Shown here: in pieces, positions 34,829 to 43,571 of the stretch
Position numbering within the stretch: the first letter of the stretch is position 1
Layout of the letters: each line of letters begins with the position of its first letter
Assembly: GCF_001425305.1 (NCBI RefSeq)
Contig: NZ_LMEE01000001.1
Coordinates: forward strand, 926,216-990,215
Direction: 5' to 3'
DNA: 64,000 bases
Source: Phenylobacterium sp. Root1290
GTDB lineage: Bacteria; Pseudomonadota; Alphaproteobacteria; Caulobacterales; Caulobacteraceae
Position numbers and translations under genes: made by a program
Notes under the pieces: generated by a model
What the model saw: the letters and a program-made list of their open reading frames with translations, nothing else
Told to the model about the DNA's origin: nothing
The model's database searches: none

Positions 34829-35325
34829 AGGCCGGCGCGCTTGGTGAGCGCCAGTACGCCGTCATAGGGAATGGCAGGCGCCTCTCGCAGGCGCATGCGC
34901 AGCCAGGCCGGCCATCCCATATGGCGAGGGCCGGCCTTCACCGAGCCATCGAGGCTTGAGAACCCGAGCGCGGCGAAGCACAGCCGTGTGCGCGGCGTAT
35001 GATAGCTGTCGGTGCAGACGATCGCGCCCGGCAGTCCTTCGGCGCGGATGAACCGCGCCGCGGCGACGACGGTCTGCAGGGTGTCGAGGCTCGCCTCGTC
35101 GAGGACCAGCCGTTCCGGCGCGAGCCCCATGGCGAGCAACCGCTCGGCCATGATCGAGGCTTCAGACGGGCCGTAGCGGCCGACGCCGCCCGAGCAGAAC
35201 ACCAGGCTCTCCGGATGGGCCATGGCCAGCCGAAAGCCGCCGTCGATACGGCGGATGAGAGCGGGACTGGCGCGGCCGTCGGGACGAACGGCGGCGCCGA
35301 GAATGACGATCAGGCGGTTGGGCAC
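34825..35325 (-). CDS. YdcF/ElyC-family (DUF218) protein
   Basis: A 166-residue protein with the DUF218 landmarks IVILGAAVRPDGRAS, CSGGVGRYGPSEASIMAE, LVLDEASLDTLQTV and CTDSYHTPRTRLCFAALG. E. coli members (ElyC, SanA, YdcF) influence envelope integrity and vancomycin sensitivity; the biochemistry is poorly known. This copy lacks the N-terminal membrane anchor of ElyC. It is convergent with kdpE and has no functional link to it visible here. Confidence 0.85.
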   Translation of the reverse strand: MPNRLIVILGAAVRPDGRASPALIRRIDGGFRLAMAHPESLVFCSGGVGRYGPSEASIMAERLLAMGLAPERLVLDEASLDTLQTVVAAARFIRAEGLPGAIVCTDSYHTPRTRLCFAALGFSSLDGSVKAGPRHMGWPAWLRMRLREAPAIPYDGVLALTKRAGL

Positions 35326-35358
35326 GGGGCGGACAATGGCCGTCCGCGGCCGCGAGCG

Positions 35359-35679
35359 CTAGGACCCCGCGTTCATCGGCGGGCGATACTCTTCGAGGAG
35401 GTCTTCCTGTTCGGCCAGACGCACCGCGCTGCGCACGTTGAGGCGCGTCAGCACGTTGGCCTCGTCGCCATAGGTGTCGCGGGCGTATGCGAGCTGCTCG
35501 CGCCAGGCCAGGCGGGCCAGGCTGTCCGTTTCCCCGACGAACAGGATGTCGACGCCCTGGTCCGCGGGCTTGCAGATGACGTAGTTCGCCCCCGCCGGCG
35601 GCAGGACGCGATCCTCCTCAAGGGCGGTGTAGCGGTAGAGGTTGCCGGACTTGCCGGCGAATTCGATCTGACGGGCCAA
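35359..35679 (-). CDS. Hypothetical protein
   Basis: A 106-residue protein beginning ARQIEFAGKSGNLYRYTALE, with ANYVICKPADQGVDILFVGE and a long C-terminal helix rich in Leu, Arg and Glu. It resembles small cytoplasmic proteins conserved in Caulobacterales, but no family name is recognised. GGGAGCG lies upstream of the ATG. The 260-bp gap upstream (35680-35939) shows no further ORF and probably holds promoters for this gene and for the Mla operon. Confidence 0.7.
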   Translation of the reverse strand: MARQIEFAGKSGNLYRYTALEEDRVLPPAGANYVICKPADQGVDILFVGETDSLARLAWREQLAYARDTYGDEANVLTRLNVRSAVRLAEQEDLLEEYRPPMNAGS

Positions 35680-35939
35680 AGCACGCTCCCGACTTGAAAC
35701 GGATGTTCCGAGGCCGGACGAGCCGCCTCGCGCACCTGTTAGGCTTGCGACTTGGGCGAAATCTGGGCCGGGACCTGCGACCTAGGATCACCTTGTCGCG
35801 AGACGAGAAAGGCGCCCTGGAATCTCGGAACAACCTTCGCCATAAGGCGTTCGGCGTCATGAGGCGGCTCTGCTAGGGTGGATCCTGAGGCGTTTCGTTT
35901 CGAGTAGACCCACCCTGTTGAGGCCCTGAACCCGAGCCC

Positions 35940-37055
35940 ATGGAACGCCCCGCCGACTTCAGCTTGATGGACACCGAGAGCGGCCGTTTGGCCGTGCTTT
36001 CGGGCGACTGGACGGCGACGGCGGCCGGCGACGCGGTGAAGCGTCTGGGCGAAGCGGTGCGCGCCGAAGACCTTTGGGCCCTGGACCTTACGACCGTCCG
36101 CAGGCTGGACACGGCAGGCGCCTACGGCATCCTGCGCGCCGTCAGCGACCACCCTGCCGCCGAGCGCATCGAGGCGCGGCCGGAAACCCGGCGACTGCTG
36201 GATCTGGTGGCCGCCGCAGCACGCGAAAAGCCGGCCAAGCGCCAGGAGCCGCGCGGCTTCTACGAGCTGGCGATCCGCACCGGTCGGGGCGTGTTCAACC
36301 TCGGCACCGAAATTTTCGAGACGATGGTCTTCGTCGGCCACCTGCTGGTCGTGGTCGGCCGGACGATGATCAATCCCGGCAGGATCCGCTGGGCGTCGTG
36401 CGTGTCGCTGGCCGAGCGGGCCGGCCTGGACGCCATTCCCATCGTCACCCTGACGTCCTTCTTCATCGGTGCGGTGGTCGGCCTGCTGGGCGCCAACATG
36501 CTGCGTCAGTTCGGTGCGGAAGTGTTCGCGGTCGAGCTGATCGGCATCGCGGTCTTCCGGGAGTTCAACATCCTGATCACGGCGATCCTGCTGGCCGGCC
36601 GCTCGGCCTCGGCCTTCGCCGCCGAGATCGGCTCGATGAAGATGAACCAGGAAGTCGATGCGATGAAAGTGCTCGGCGTCGATCCGTTCGAGGCCCTGGT
36701 CTTCCCGCGTTTCGCCGCGCTGCTTGCGATCATCCCGCTTCTGACCTTCGTGGCCACCATCGCCGGCCTGATGGGCGGTCTGCTGGTCACCTGGACGGTG
36801 CTGGACCTGGGGCCTTCCTTCTTCTTGCAGCGCATCCTCGACAATGTCGGCCCGACCCACTTCTGGATCGGCCTGTCGAAGGCGCCGATCATGGCCGCGG
36901 TGATCGCCGGTATCGGCTGCCGCCAGGGCATGGAAGTCGGCGGCGATGTGGAATCGCTGGGCCGCCGCGTCACCGCAGCGGTGGTCCACGCCATCTTTGC
37001 GATCATCCTGATCGACGCCATTTTCGCGCTGATCTACATGCAGATCGGGGTCTAG
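35940..37055 (+). CDS. MlaE-family ABC permease with N-terminal STAS-like domain
   Basis: A 371-residue protein. Residues about 15-95 form a STAS-like domain (LAVLSGDWTATAAG, LWALDLTTVRRLDTAGAYGI), replacing the separate MlaB protein of E. coli. The rest is an MlaE permease with five or six membrane segments and the family motif GRSASAFAAEIGSMKMNQEVDAM. It is part of an inner-membrane lipid-transport complex. The next gene begins immediately after its stop codon, so the four Mla genes form one operon. Confidence 0.92.
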   Translation: MERPADFSLMDTESGRLAVLSGDWTATAAGDAVKRLGEAVRAEDLWALDLTTVRRLDTAGAYGILRAVSDHPAAERIEARPETRRLLDLVAAAAREKPAKRQEPRGFYELAIRTGRGVFNLGTEIFETMVFVGHLLVVVGRTMINPGRIRWASCVSLAERAGLDAIPIVTLTSFFIGAVVGLLGANMLRQFGAEVFAVELIGIAVFREFNILITAILLAGRSASAFAAEIGSMKMNQEVDAMKVLGVDPFEALVFPRFAALLAIIPLLTFVATIAGLMGGLLVTWTVLDLGPSFFLQRILDNVGPTHFWIGLSKAPIMAAVIAGIGCRQGMEVGGDVESLGRRVTAAVVHAIFAIILIDAIFALIYMQIGV

Positions 37056-37868
37056 ATGGCGCAAGAGCAATCCCTGCTCGATGACGACGGTCCGGCGATT
37101 GAGGTGCGCGGCTTGCGCTCGCAATTCGGCGATCATGTCGTGCACGACAACCTCGACCTGACCGTCAAGCGCGGCGAGGTCCTTGGCGTGGTCGGCGGGT
37201 CAGGCACCGGCAAGTCGGTGCTGCTCAACACCATCATCGGCCTGCGCCGGCCGGACGCCGGGACGGTCAAGGTCCTGGGGCAGGACATCCAGCGCAGCAG
37301 CCGCCGCCGGTGGTCGGAAATCGAACGCAGTTGGGGCGTGCTGTTCCAGCAGGGGGCGCTGTTCTCCAACCTCACCGTGCGCGAGAACGTCGCCGCGCCG
37401 ATGTATGAGCACACCAAGCTGCCCCGACACGTCGTGCATGAGCTGGCCGACCTGAAGATCGCCCTGGTCGGCCTTCGCGCCGGCGCGGGCGACCTGAAGC
37501 CGGCCGAACTGTCCGGTGGGATGCGCAAGCGCGCCGGTCTGGCCAGGGCGCTCGCCCTCGATCCGGAACTGCTGTTCCTGGACGAGCCGACCGCGGGCCT
37601 GGATCCGATCGGAGCCGGGGCGTTCGATGAACTGATCCGCGATCTGTCCGACAGCCTGGATCTGACCGTCTTCATGATTACGCACGACCTCGACACGCTC
37701 TACACGATCACCGACCGGGTCGCCGTCCTGGCCGACAAACACGTGATCGAGGTGGCGCCGGTCAAAGAGCTTGAGCGTTCACAACATCCGTGGATCCAAG
37801 AGTACTTCCTTGGGCCGCGCGGCCGTGCTGCGGCCGCGGCGGCCTACAGAGCCGGGAACCCAGCCTGA
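37056..37868 (+). CDS. MlaF-family ABC ATPase
   Basis: A 270-residue ATPase with Walker A GGSGTGKS at residues 47-54, a Q-loop (LFQQGALFSNLTV), signature LSGGMRKRAGLARAL, Walker B LLFLDEPTAGLDP and the switch His in MITHDLDTL. It powers the MCE lipid transporter. It starts directly after the permease stop and its TGA overlaps the MCE gene's ATG by 1 nt. Confidence 0.94.
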   Translation: MAQEQSLLDDDGPAIEVRGLRSQFGDHVVHDNLDLTVKRGEVLGVVGGSGTGKSVLLNTIIGLRRPDAGTVKVLGQDIQRSSRRRWSEIERSWGVLFQQGALFSNLTVRENVAAPMYEHTKLPRHVVHELADLKIALVGLRAGAGDLKPAELSGGMRKRAGLARALALDPELLFLDEPTAGLDPIGAGAFDELIRDLSDSLDLTVFMITHDLDTLYTITDRVAVLADKHVIEVAPVKELERSQHPWIQEYFLGPRGRAAAAAAYRAGNPA

Positions 37869-38806
37869 TGGAAAAAGACGCCAACTACGCCCTGGTGGGC
37901 TTTTCGACCCTGCTGCTGGTGACGGGCCTGCTGATCTTCGTGGTCTGGCTGGCGCGGCTCAGCTTCGCGCAGGACTACGACGTGTACGACATCATCTTCC
38001 AGGGACCGGTCCGCGGGCTGAGCCAGGGCGGCGAAGTCCACTTCAACGGCATCAAGGTCGGCGAGGTGACGAAGATCCAGCTCGACGCAGCCGACCCCAA
38101 TCGCGTCATCGCCCGCGCCCGGGTCACGTCGGACGTGCCGATCCGGGTGGATTCCTTCGCGACCCTGGAACCCCAGGGCATCACCGGCATCAACTACGTC
38201 CAGATCACCGCAGGCACGCCGGCCAAGCGCCTGCTGAAGGACACGGTCGATCCAGGCAAGGTGCCCAAGCTGCGAACCCAGCGGAGCGCATTGTCGGACC
38301 TGTTGGAAGGCGGCGGCACCGTCCTGACCCGCACGGTCGAGGCGCTGGACCGCGTCAACAAGGTGCTGTCCGACGAGAACATCAAGACGGTCAGCGCGGC
38401 CATAGCGGACACGCAGGCCGTCACCGCCGAGTTGCGTGATCGCAAGGAACTGATCCTCGACGCCCAAAAGGCCCTGCAAAACATCGACGCGGCCGCTGTC
38501 CAGATCACTGCGCTCAGCAAGTCCAGCCAAGACCTGGTCGACGGCGAAGGCAAGCGCACCCTGACCAACCTGGCCGGCGCCGCCCAGGAAGCCCAGATCG
38601 CCGCCAAGGATATCCGCACCATGGTCGGACGCCTCGACGGCCCGACCAACGACTTTGCGACCAACGGCTTGCCGCAGCTCACCTCGGCCATCCAGTCGCT
38701 GCAACAGACCGCGGACTCCCTGGACCGGCTGATCCGCGACATCGAAGCCAATCCCCGCGGCCTGGTCGGCAAGTCCCCGGCCCAGGAGGTCAAGGTCAAG
38801 CCATGA
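37868..38806 (+). CDS. MlaD/MCE-family lipid-binding protein
   Basis: A 312-residue protein with one N-terminal membrane helix (YALVGFSTLLLVTGLLIFVVW). An MCE domain spans about residues 40-120 (FQGPVRGLSQGGEVHFNGIKVGEVTKI), and a long helical C-terminal region follows. MCE proteins form hexameric rings or tubes that carry lipids between membranes; the longer helical tail resembles the PqiB/YebT or Mce type more than MlaD. It starts at 37868, coupled to the ATPase gene, and overlaps the lipoprotein gene by 4 bp. Confidence 0.92.
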   Translation: MEKDANYALVGFSTLLLVTGLLIFVVWLARLSFAQDYDVYDIIFQGPVRGLSQGGEVHFNGIKVGEVTKIQLDAADPNRVIARARVTSDVPIRVDSFATLEPQGITGINYVQITAGTPAKRLLKDTVDPGKVPKLRTQRSALSDLLEGGGTVLTRTVEALDRVNKVLSDENIKTVSAAIADTQAVTAELRDRKELILDAQKALQNIDAAAVQITALSKSSQDLVDGEGKRTLTNLAGAAQEAQIAAKDIRTMVGRLDGPTNDFATNGLPQLTSAIQSLQQTADSLDRLIRDIEANPRGLVGKSPAQEVKVKP

Positions 38807-39420
38807 ACGCCCTGAAGCGCACCCTCTCCGCCCTCGGCGTGACCGCCGTGGCCGTCGCTCTCGCCGGCTGCATCACCCTGCTGCCCGACGAAAAGCCGGC
38901 ACAGCTCTATCGCTTCGACGGGAATGTCCGGCCCGCTGCAGCGTCGACGGCGACGCAGTTCACGGTCGCGCGCCTCGGCGGCTCCTTCGTCCAGGCCGCC
39001 GCCAACGACCGCATCCTGACCCTTACCGACAGCCGCGCGGCCTATCTCGCCGACTCGCGCTGGGTCTCCCCGGCCTCAGTGCTGTTCAACGAGGCGCTGT
39101 CGCGGGCGTTCGACGCCGACACCGGCCCTGCCCGGCTGCTGACCCGCGGCGATTTCAGCAAGGCCGACTACGTTCTGCGCGTGGACGTCACGCAGTTCGA
39201 GACCACGTACGATCAGGGCGCCAGGGCCGCGCCGGAGATCGTGGTGTCGCTGCGGGCCACGCTGATCGGCGCCGATCGCGCCCTGGCCGGTTCTAGGCAC
39301 TTCGAGGCCCGCGTGCGGGCCCGCGACAACCGTGTGTCGGCGATCGTCGCGGCCTATGACGAGGCGGTCGGCCAGGCCCTGGGCGAACTGGTCGCCTGGA
39401 CCAACAACAAGGGCGTCTAG
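38803..39420 (+). CDS. ABC transport auxiliary lipoprotein (PqiC-like)
   Basis: A 205-residue lipoprotein with a signal peptide ending in the lipobox ALAGC (lipidated Cys C23). The mature part has the PqiC/DUF330-type features [39 protein letters not shown] and a final helix with [10 protein letters not shown]. It probably sits in the outer membrane as the receiving end of the MCE system. It is the last gene of the operon and overlaps convergent folD by 4 bp. Confidence 0.9.
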   Translation: MNALKRTLSALGVTAVAVALAGCITLLPDEKPAQLYRFDGNVRPAAASTATQFTVARLGGSFVQAAANDRILTLTDSRAAYLADSRWVSPASVLFNEALSRAFDADTGPARLLTRGDFSKADYVLRVDVTQFETTYDQGARAAPEIVVSLRATLIGADRALAGSRHFEARVRARDNRVSAIVAAYDEAVGQALGELVAWTNNKGV

Positions 39421-40310
39421 GCCACGCCGGCGATACGCTTGGCCGCGGTGACCGTGTTCTGCAGCAGGCAGGCCACGGTCATCAGGCCGACCCCGCCCGG
39501 AACCGGGGTGATGTGCCCGGCCACGGCCAGCGCTTCCTTGTAGGCGACATCGCCGACCAGCTTGGTCTTGCCCTCGGCGGCCTTGACCGGATCACGGAAC
39601 GGCACGCGGTTGATGCCTACATCGATCACGGTGGCGCCCGGCTTGATCCAGTCGGCCTTGACCATCTGCGGCCGGCCGACCGCGGCGACCAGAATGTCGG
39701 CCTCGCGGCAGACCGCGGCAAGGTCCTGGGTGCGCGAGTGGGCGACGGTCACCGTGCAGTCGGCCTGCAGCAGCAGTTGCGCCACCGGCTTGCCGACCAG
39801 CACCGAGCGGCCGATGACGACCGCGCGCTTGCCGCTGAGGTCGCCCAGAGTCTCGCGGAGCATGGTCATGCAGCCCAGCGGCGTGCAGGGAACCAGCGAA
39901 GGCAGCCCCTGAGCCAGACGGCCGGCGTTGACGACATGCAGGCCATCGACGTCCTTGTTCGGATCAATGGTCTCGATGATCGCCTTCTCGTCCAGGCCCT
40001 TGGGCAGCGGCAGCTGCACGAGGATGCCGTGGATCGCCGGGTCGGCGTTCAGCTGGCGCACTAGGCCCAGAAGCTCGTCCTCGCTGACGTCGGCCGGCAG
40101 GCGATGGGTCACCGAGTGCATTCCGGCGGCCTTGGAGTGCTCGCCCTTGGAGCGGACATAGACCTGGCTGGCGGGGTCCTCGCCGACCAGCACCACGGCG
40201 AGGCCGGGCTGCAGCCCGTGCTGCGCCTTCAGCGCCGCAACCTCTTTCGCCACCTCGGCGCGCAAGCGCTCGGCCGTGACCTTGCCGTCGATGATCTGGG
40301 CTTGGGACAT
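39417..40310 (-). CDS. folD: FolD bifunctional methylenetetrahydrofolate dehydrogenase/cyclohydrolase
   Basis: A 297-residue protein with the FolD signatures [14 protein letters not shown] (catalytic Lys region), [39 protein letters not shown] (NADP site) and the C-terminal [18 protein letters not shown]. It interconverts 5,10-methylene- and 10-formyl-tetrahydrofolate. It has full length, an ordinary start and AGGAGAGCGC before the ATG. Confidence 0.97.
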   Translation of the reverse strand: MSQAQIIDGKVTAERLRAEVAKEVAALKAQHGLQPGLAVVLVGEDPASQVYVRSKGEHSKAAGMHSVTHRLPADVSEDELLGLVRQLNADPAIHGILVQLPLPKGLDEKAIIETIDPNKDVDGLHVVNAGRLAQGLPSLVPCTPLGCMTMLRETLGDLSGKRAVVIGRSVLVGKPVAQLLLQADCTVTVAHSRTQDLAAVCREADILVAAVGRPQMVKADWIKPGATVIDVGINRVPFRDPVKAAEGKTKLVGDVAYKEALAVAGHITPVPGGVGLMTVACLLQNTVTAAKRIAGVA

Positions 40311-40406
40311 GCGCTCTCCTGGTCCGGAACTGGCGCAGGCACTACCCGTTCAGCCTGCGCCGCGCAATGCGGCGGGAGCCCACGGCGTCAGCAGCCGGAC
40401 GGCCGG

Positions 40407-40856
40407 CTAGAGCCTCAACCAGGCGGCCAGCGCCCAAGCGTGCGAGTCATGCCGCAGGCAAGCGATCGCCTCCAGCGGCGAAAGCCAAATAAGCGTATGA
40501 TCTTGCTCGATTTTCAATGAGGCGTCGTCGGCCTCAAGGTCGAGGGTGAAGAAGGCGCTGCGGTTGTTCCAGGCCTCGCCCTCGGTGTTGACGAAGAACT
40601 GGTCGGCCAGGGCGAACGAGGCCCGCACCGCCACCTTCAGGCCAGCCTCCTCGCCGAACTCGCGGACCACGCCCTGCTCGGGCGTTTCGCCGGGATCGAC
40701 GCCGCCGCCGGGCAGATCCACCCACACCGCACCGTCAGGTTTCTCGATCCGAACCACAGCAACCTGCCCGTCGCGCTCGAGGATCCCGAACGCCGCCGGA
40801 CGGTCGGCATAGGTCCGCCCCGCCCTGCGCTCGCCGAACTGAGGCACGGCGCGCAC
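40407..40856 (-). CDS. Nudix hydrolase
   Basis: A 149-residue protein with the Nudix box GGGVDPGETPEQGVVREFGEEAGL (about residues 50-73), which matches GX5EX7REUXEEXGU with a single hydrophobic-position variation. The N-terminal part (AGRTYADRPAAFGILERDGQVAV) fits the small mutT/ADP-ribose group. The substrate is not determinable. It lies 3 nt upstream of the nuclease gene's stop and may share its transcript. Confidence 0.88.
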   Translation of the reverse strand: MRAVPQFGERRAGRTYADRPAAFGILERDGQVAVVRIEKPDGAVWVDLPGGGVDPGETPEQGVVREFGEEAGLKVAVRASFALADQFFVNTEGEAWNNRSAFFTLDLEADDASLKIEQDHTLIWLSPLEAIACLRHDSHAWALAAWLRL

Positions 40857-40859
40857 CGG

Positions 40860-41864
40860 TCAGTCCTTGCCGTACAAGGAGTCGTAGGGGTCGGCCTTGC
40901 CGGCGAGCACGTCGTCCACCCGCAGAACCGGCCAGCCCACCGTCACCTTGTCGCTGGCCCGCCAGGCCGAGACGATCATGTCGCGCAACTCCGAAGCGCC
41001 CACGGCCAGGCGGGCGGCGGCGAAGTCCACGCCCCGGCGGTCGCCCCGCGCCAAGCCGCCGGCCTTCTCCAGTTCATAGAACGGGATCACCTGGGTGCTT
41101 GTTTCCATTAGATAATCCACCGTCCGCTTTTCGATCGGACAGTCGCACGACTTCGGCGGCGCCATCTTCATCGTCACATCGGCAGGTTTGACGTTCGCGA
41201 AAACGAACTCGCTCTCGAACGGGCCATGGATGCGGGCCGTGGTGTAGCCCTGCGGGTTCGGATACTCGCCCCAGCCGTTGTAGTGCACGGTGACGTGCAG
41301 CGGCTGGGCGCCGTCGCCGACGAAGTGCGAGAGATCGCCGATGGTCTGCAGGATCTGCGCCTCGCGCCGCACCAGGTCGCGCTTGTACCAGGCCTTGCGG
41401 ACCGGGTTCTTCTCGCGCCCAGCCATGTAGGTCAGCACCCGCCAATAGCCGAAGTCCTTGGCCAGCTGCTGGTGACGATCGACGATCGAGTACGGCAGGT
41501 AGCCCGCCTTCCAGCTGTCGAGGCCGGCGGCCTGCAGGCCCTTCTCGTACTCCGCGCGGGTCGGCGGCAGCGGCTTGAAGGCCGGGCCGCCGAGCAGCTT
41601 GCCCTCCTCGTCGAGGTCAAGGAAGTGTCCCGCGTCGCGGTTATGGTCGTGGATGCGGCCCGCGCCCTTGGAGCGGTCCTGCTCGCGCGAGAGTTCGCCG
41701 ATGTCGCGCACCGCGGCGGGCGTGCGCAGGAAGGCCGGGACCTCGGCGGGCAGCGCCTGGGCAGCCGCCTCCCCGACCATCCTGTGCCCCATCGCGCCCC
41801 AGGCCAGGGCCTGGGCGGGCAGGAGCGAGAGCGCGGCGACGGCGGCGAGCAGCGGAGCTTTCAT
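40860..41864 (-). CDS. S1/P1-type secreted nuclease
   Basis: A 334-residue zinc nuclease. The signal peptide ends ALA after residue 21, leaving W22 (WGAMGH) as the mature N-terminus, which in P1/S1 nucleases binds zinc through its amino group. Zinc-binding His/Asp residues appear in GRIHDHNRDAGHF, IGDLSHFVGDGAQPLHV and NGWGEYPN. It cleaves single-stranded nucleic acids or phospholipid-like diesters in the periplasm. Phosphate scavenging is a reasonable role but is inferred. Confidence 0.92.
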   Translation of the reverse strand: MKAPLLAAVAALSLLPAQALAWGAMGHRMVGEAAAQALPAEVPAFLRTPAAVRDIGELSREQDRSKGAGRIHDHNRDAGHFLDLDEEGKLLGGPAFKPLPPTRAEYEKGLQAAGLDSWKAGYLPYSIVDRHQQLAKDFGYWRVLTYMAGREKNPVRKAWYKRDLVRREAQILQTIGDLSHFVGDGAQPLHVTVHYNGWGEYPNPQGYTTARIHGPFESEFVFANVKPADVTMKMAPPKSCDCPIEKRTVDYLMETSTQVIPFYELEKAGGLARGDRRGVDFAAARLAVGASELRDMIVSAWRASDKVTVGWPVLRVDDVLAGKADPYDSLYGKD

Positions 41865-41874
41865 GCGCTCCCGT

Positions 41875-42456
41875 TTAGGCGATCTTGAGCGCGGCCTCTA
41901 CCCGCTTCACCCACGCTTGCACGCGCGGGTATCGCCCCAGATCGAAGCCGCCTTCGTGCGCGACGCGGGTGTAGGCGACGAGCGCCACATCGGCCAGGCT
42001 GAGGCGTTCGCCGACCAGGAACGGCGAGGCCGCCAGAGCGTCCTCAAGACGCTGCAACGCGCCGTTCCCCCGCTCGACGAGGCGGGCTTCGAGGTCGGAC
42101 ACCGCCTTGCCGGTGTAGCGCACCTGGAAACGGGCCACGGCGACATAGGGCTCATGGCTGTACTGCTCCCAGAACATCCATTCGAACATCCGGGCGCGGT
42201 CGTAGGCGTCAGCCGGCACGAGATCGGAGCCTTCGGCCAGGTGGGTGATGATGGCGTTGGACTGGGCCAGGGGACGGCCGTCTTCGAGAATGACCGCAGG
42301 CACCTGGCCGGCCGGATTGAGCGCGAGAAACTGCGCCGTGCGCGACTCGCCGCGCAGGATATCGGTCTCGATCCACTCGTATTTACGGCCAAGATAGTCG
42401 GCCACCCACTTCACCTTGAGGCAGTTGCCCGAGATGGAATCGCCGAAGATGCGCAT
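41875..42456 (-). CDS. Glutathione S-transferase family protein
   Basis: A 193-residue GST with the thioredoxin-like N-domain (IFGDSISGNCLKVKWVADYL), the cis-Pro motif GQVPAVILEDGRPLAQSNAIITHLAEG and an all-helical C-domain. The catalytic residue is probably the Ser or Cys of DSISGNC. It lies 10 nt from the nuclease gene with the same orientation. The substrate is unknown; it is a general detoxification candidate. Confidence 0.92.
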   Translation of the reverse strand: MRIFGDSISGNCLKVKWVADYLGRKYEWIETDILRGESRTAQFLALNPAGQVPAVILEDGRPLAQSNAIITHLAEGSDLVPADAYDRARMFEWMFWEQYSHEPYVAVARFQVRYTGKAVSDLEARLVERGNGALQRLEDALAASPFLVGERLSLADVALVAYTRVAHEGGFDLGRYPRVQAWVKRVEAALKIA

Positions 42457-42625
42457 GCCTCAACCCCTTGCTTCGCAACGGTTTGATAGCCTTCCGCGGC
42501 CTGCGCTGAAAGCGCTCGTGTCGATTTGTCGCGAGGGCCCCCGGTTCACGTGGGGTTGATCCGCCGCCCGGATTCCGGGTAGGAAGACCACCGCTGCCAA
42601 GAACAACGACGAAGGAGCCGCCGTC

Positions 42626-43111
42626 ATGCGACGTCGCCTCGCCGCCCTTGCCGCCCTCCCCTTCTTCTTTGGGCTGTCACAAAGCGCACAAGCCGCGCCT
42701 CAATCCGATCCGCTCGGAGACCTGATTGTGTCGGCCCTGACCGGCGCGCTGCCGGGGACGCCCGACTTCCGGATGAAGGCCACGCTCTACCACGCCGGCG
42801 CCAAGGGCGTGGGCTCGCTGGACTCGCTCGGCTGCAAGGTCGTCGCGATGCGCACCGTGGCCGTCGACACCAAGCTCATCCCGCGCCGCACGCGCCTGTT
42901 CATCAAGGAAACCGTAGGCCTGCCGATGCCCGACGGCTCCAAACACGACGGCGTCTGGTACGCATCCGACACCGGCGGCGCGATCAAGGGCGAGAAGATC
43001 GACCTGTACACGGGCCACGGCTCGTCATCGATGCGCCCGCTCATGGCGCTGAACCTCGCCAAGCTTTCCGTCGCCAAGGTCGGCGTGTTCAAGGGCTGCC
43101 CGCCCGCCTAA
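42626..43111 (+). CDS. Exported 3D-domain protein
   Basis: A 161-residue protein with a signal peptide (LAALAALPFFFGLSQSAQAA). The C-terminal 3D domain, related to the MltA catalytic domain, has conserved Asp residues in RTVAVDTKLIPRRTRLFI and DGVWYASDTGGAIKGEKIDLY. Such domains bind or cleave peptidoglycan. The protein is shorter than MltA and lacks its other domain. GGAG precedes the ATG. It stands alone between divergent and tandem genes. Confidence 0.87.
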   Translation: MRRRLAALAALPFFFGLSQSAQAAPQSDPLGDLIVSALTGALPGTPDFRMKATLYHAGAKGVGSLDSLGCKVVAMRTVAVDTKLIPRRTRLFIKETVGLPMPDGSKHDGVWYASDTGGAIKGEKIDLYTGHGSSSMRPLMALNLAKLSVAKVGVFKGCPPA

Positions 43112-43160
43112 GCGCCCGCAAAGGGCGGCGACAGGCCGCATAGCCTGGTCTCCCACACTG

Positions 43161-43547
43161 TTGGATCATGCTTTTTCAGTGTCCCTACCGCCGGGCGCGC
43201 CCTTGCGCGCGCGGCGACTGCTGAAGGCCAGTACAACCTTGTCCGAGATCAGTGCGGGCGACATCGTCGAGTGCATCGACGACACGCCCAGCCGCCCCGA
43301 GAGCCAGATCATGCCCGACCTCGGGGCGCTCTACACCGTCACCAACATCCGCCCCGCGGGGGACGGCCACAGCGTGCGCCTGAAGGAATTGACGCCAAGC
43401 TGCCACCGCGGCGGTGTCTGCGCCTGCCATCAGTGCGGCTGGGACGCGGGGCGCTTTCGCAAGGTCTATCGGCCGAACGGCGAGTTCATCGCCTCGCTGA
43501 TGTGCGACGTGCCAGACGAGATCGAGGCGCCCGAGCTGGTCGACTGA
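43161..43547 (+). CDS. Cys-rich hypothetical protein
   Basis: Up to 128 residues with an uncertain start: TTG at 43161 or GTG at 43179; neither has a strong ribosome-binding site. The middle contains a beta-rich stretch (GDIVECIDDTP, LGALYTVTNIRP). A Cys/His cluster (SCHRGGVCACHQCGW) could bind zinc. No family is recognised. It ends 24 nt before the convergent sulfatase stop. Confidence 0.6.
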   Translation: MDHAFSVSLPPGAPLRARRLLKASTTLSEISAGDIVECIDDTPSRPESQIMPDLGALYTVTNIRPAGDGHSVRLKELTPSCHRGGVCACHQCGWDAGRFRKVYRPNGEFIASLMCDVPDEIEAPELVD

Positions 43548-43571
43548 AGCCGACCAGCCCGGGACCGCCGA

